From Bog-473 sp963728845 (lineage in GTDB: Bacteria; Actinomycetota; Acidimicrobiia; Acidimicrobiales; RAAP-2), in contig CAVSLS010000050.1 in NCBI GenBank assembly GCA_963728845.1, positions 153,729-217,728 on the forward strand: a stretch of DNA of 64,000 bases, given 5' to 3'. Each line of letters begins with the position of its first letter. Position 1 is the stretch's first letter. A program made the translations under genes and the position numbers. Below, piece after piece: positions 61,790 through 64,000 of this stretch. Under the pieces are notes generated by a model, which did not search any database, was not told where the DNA came from, and saw only the letters and a program-made list of their open reading frames with translations.

Positions 61790-62965
61790 TCACGGCTTGT
61801 CGGCGGACACCACCCACATGGCGAAGAACTGGGAGCCACCACCGTAGGCCTGCCCGAGAGCCCGGCGGGCGTCGGCCACCTGGTGCTCCCCTGCGAGACC
61901 CCGCACCTGGAGCGCGGTCTCGAGGAAGCGGAGCATGCCCGAGGCGCCGATGGGGTTGGAGGACAGGACGCCGCCCGAGCAGTTCCATGGGATGTCGCCC
62001 CCCTCGATCATCGACGTCGCCCCGGCCTGCGTGAGCTTCCACCCGTCACCCTCGGCGCAGAAGCCGAGGTTCTCGAGCCACATCGGCTCGTACCAGCTGA
62101 AGGGCACGTAGACCTCGGCCATGTCGAAGTCGGCCCGCGGGTCGGTGATGCCGGCCTGGCGGTACAGGTCGTCGGCGCAGTCCCGCCCGGCTTGCGGGTT
62201 GACCTGGTCCCGGCCGGCGAACATCGTCGGCTCCGAGCGCATGGCCATGCCGTGGATCCACGCCGGTGGCCGACCAGTTGCTGCCGTGGCCGCACCCGCC
62301 GCCTTCTCCGACCCGATGACCATCGCGGCGGCGCCATCGGATGACGGGCACGACTCGAGGTAGTGCAGCGGGTCCCACAGCATGATCGACTCCTCCACCA
62401 TCTTCATGGAGATGTCGGGCAGGTGGAGGTGCGCGTAGGGGTTCTTGAGTGCGTGCAGCCGGTCCTTCACCGCGACCATCATGCCGATGTCGCGCGGCGC
62501 GCCCGAGCGGTACATGTAGGCCCGGATGATCGGCGCGAAGTACCCGCCGGCCCCGGCCAGCAACGGCGCCGAGAAGGGTTGGGGCACCGAGAGCGCCCAC
62601 ATGGCGTCCGAGTCGCTCTGTTTCTCGAAGGCCACCGTCAGCACACGCTGGTGCACGCCCGACGCCACGAGATGCGCCGCCACGATCGCCGTCGACCCGC
62701 CGACGGAACCCGCGGTGTGGACGCGAAACATCGGCTTGCCCACTGCGCCCAGCGCCGGTGCCAGATAGAGCTCGGGCATCATGACGCCCTCGAACATGTC
62801 GGGCGCCTTGCCGATGACCACGGCGTCGATGTCGGCGAACCCGAGGCCGGCGTCCTCGAGCGCCGCCAGCGCCGCCTCGCGCACCAGGCCGGCGATCGAC
62901 ACGTCCTCGCGCTTCGACTTGGCCACCGTTTGGCCGATCCCGATCACCGCGCAGCGGTCCGCCAT
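61790..62965 (-). CDS. Thiolase-like lipid-transfer protein (Ltp3-like)
   Basis: 391 aa, ATG at 62965 sharing one base with the preceding stop. Thiolase fold: CAVIGIGQTVAKSKREDVSI, FRVHTAGSVGGSTAIVAAH, SCPSSDGAAAMVIGSEKA and IPWNCSGGVLSSNPIGASG. The neighbouring overlapping gene is also a thiolase, giving the Ltp3/Ltp4 pair known from mycobacterial cholesterol loci (assignment by length and order, inference). Likely acyl-CoA thiolysis or retro-aldol cleavage in steroid/lipid breakdown. Confidence 0.85.
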   Translation of the reverse strand: MADRCAVIGIGQTVAKSKREDVSIAGLVREAALAALEDAGLGFADIDAVVIGKAPDMFEGVMMPELYLAPALGAVGKPMFRVHTAGSVGGSTAIVAAHLVASGVHQRVLTVAFEKQSDSDAMWALSVPQPFSAPLLAGAGGYFAPIIRAYMYRSGAPRDIGMMVAVKDRLHALKNPYAHLHLPDISMKMVEESIMLWDPLHYLESCPSSDGAAAMVIGSEKAAGAATAATGRPPAWIHGMAMRSEPTMFAGRDQVNPQAGRDCADDLYRQAGITDPRADFDMAEVYVPFSWYEPMWLENLGFCAEGDGWKLTQAGATSMIEGGDIPWNCSGGVLSSNPIGASGMLRFLETALQVRGLAGEHQVADARRALGQAYGGGSQFFAMWVVSADKP

Positions 62966-64000
62966 CAGTTCATCCCCTCCAGGACGCACACCAGGTTCTG
63001 CTGGAGGCAGGGCCCCGAGGTGGCGTGGGCCACGGCGCGGTCGGCCCGTCCGGACCAGATGGCCCGGGCCGACTCGCCGATGCGGATGAGGCCGGCCGAC
63101 ATCATCGGGTTGGCCGCCAGGGCGCCCCCGGAGGGGTTCACGGCCACACCGTCGCCCAGTCTCAGCGCTTCGACGAGGACCATCTCCTGGTGGGCGAAGG
63201 GGGCATGCAGCTCGGCCACGTCGACCTTCTTGGCACCCACCCCGGCCTTCACCCCGGCCAGCTTGGTGGAGGGCGAGACGGTCAGGTCGCGCGCACCGAC
63301 CGAGTGCGTCTCAATCCGGTGGTCGATGCCGGTGATGAATGCGGGACGCTCGCACAGCTCGTAGGCGCGCTCGCCGGCGGCCAGCACGACCGCCGCACAG
63401 CCGTCGGTCAGCGGCGGCAGTGCGTGCCGACGCAGTGGTGCCACTTCGTAGTCCTCCGTCAGCAGCTCCTCGGGCGACCGGTCGTAGGCGACCTGGGCCT
63501 TGGGATTCGTCAGCGCCGAGCGGCGGGACCGGCTGGCGATGGCCGCGAAGTCCGACTCCGAGGCGGTTCCCTTGTCGATCATGGCCTGCGCCTGCAGCGC
63601 GGCCAGCGACGTCGGGTCCGGCCAGAGCGGTGCCAGGTAGTACGGGTCGAGCTGCACGGCCAGGATCTCGCTCAGGTCGCCGGGCGACGACCGCCCGAAG
63701 CAGTAGACTAGGGCGGCGTCGATCTCTCCCTCCTGGAGCAGCACCCAGGCCTCGTAGAGGGCCCAGGCGCCGTCCATCTCGACGTGGGACTCGGCCCGGG
63801 GCGGCCATACACCGACGGCGTCGAGTGCGGTGACGAACGAGAAGGGGCCGCCGATGAGGTAGTCGGTCGAACCCGAGCAGATGAAGCCGACGTCGTCCTT
63901 GGTGATGCCGATGTTGCCGAACACCTCGGCCACCACCGGCATGAGCATCTCGACCTCGTTGCGCGCGCCCTCGCGTCGCACGTTGTCGTACTGGGCGAAG
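62965..64000 (-). CDS. Thiolase-like lipid-transfer protein (Ltp4-like), cut by window edge
   Basis: The 5' end is beyond the window; at least 345 codons are present. Visible: FGNIGITKDDVGFICSGSTD, GPFSFVTALDAVGVWPPRAE, LPPLTDGCAAVVLAAGERA, KKVDVAELHAPFAHQEMVL and a C-terminal NPSGGALAANPMMSAGLIRI. Conserved with Ltp4-type thiolases. Translationally coupled to the Ltp3-like gene (TGATG), so the two probably form a complex. Confidence 0.85.
   Translation of the reverse strand, partial: FAQYDNVRREGARNEVEMLMPVVAEVFGNIGITKDDVGFICSGSTDYLIGGPFSFVTALDAVGVWPPRAESHVEMDGAWALYEAWVLLQEGEIDAALVYCFGRSSPGDLSEILAVQLDPYYLAPLWPDPTSLAALQAQAMIDKGTASESDFAAIASRSRRSALTNPKAQVAYDRSPEELLTEDYEVAPLRRHALPPLTDGCAAVVLAAGERAYELCERPAFITGIDHRIETHSVGARDLTVSPSTKLAGVKAGVGAKKVDVAELHAPFAHQEMVLVEALRLGDGVAVNPSGGALAANPMMSAGLIRIGESARAIWSGRADRAVAHATSGPCLQQNLVCVLEGMN

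Overview
The window is high-GC DNA that looks like an uncultured actinobacterium, most likely class Acidimicrobiia. The pointers are 3-ketosteroid/lipid catabolism genes of the mycobacterial type, CYP-type ferredoxins, a mycothiol-type arsenate reductase with an N-terminal helical domain, and a secreted protein with WLVASDGGVFAFGDA-like repeats that are common in Acidimicrobiia. The taxonomic call is inference; no 16S gene is present.

Layout. (1) 1-5187: steroid/lipid catabolism block (amidohydrolase, KstD-like flavoprotein, ferredoxin, cytochrome P450, SDR). (2) 5402-7133: an exonuclease/endonuclease/phosphatase-fold membrane protein and a lipoprotein. (3) 7143-13783, all on the minus strand: copper cluster (two membrane proteins, a secreted-repeat protein, HMA chaperone, CopA ATPase, copper monooxygenase-like protein). 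(4) 14288-20887: GT-C-type membrane glycosyltransferases and a TetR regulator. (5) 20966-28516: a TetR/flavoprotein pair, a divergent amidohydrolase, and an operon of a double CaiB/BaiF CoA-transferase, a DUF35 protein and a thiolase. A shared palindromic operator (CATwGT-N4-ACTATG) lies in front of both transcription units. (6) 29881-58517: a composite genomic island next to tRNA-Glu. (7) 58518-64000: tRNA-Glu, tRNA-Gln, a neocarzinostatin-like secreted protein, a DUF218 protein, gltX, a ferredoxin and two Ltp3/Ltp4-like thiolases (the last one cut by the window edge).

The composite island is the main discovery. The 3' half of tRNA-Glu occurs four times in the same orientation (29881, 40938, 44846, and the intact tRNA at 58518), each preceded by CTGACCA. 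These cut the region into three tandem segments. Segment 1 (29.9-40.9 kb) carries secreted repeat proteins and a cyclase/ATPase/TPR regulator. Segment 2 (40.9-44.8 kb) is a compact candidate defence cassette: a TOTE-type primase-helicase divergent from a wHTH-nucleotidyltransferase/HEPN pair. Segment 3 (44.9-58.5 kb) carries an IS1380 element with target duplication, an arsenic operon (arsR, arsI, aquaporin, flavoprotein, arsC), an exported SurE, an IS3 element and an integrase remnant abutting the tRNA.

Data quality. Many otherwise conserved genes contain single-base indels, several in homopolymers (near 103, 1752, 4470, 5081, 6725, 8697, 11240, 12270, 12661, 13560, 28305, 30595, 31270, 31740, 54413, 54895). 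They look more like residual assembly errors than gene decay, so several genes below are given as whole spans that need one or two frame corrections.
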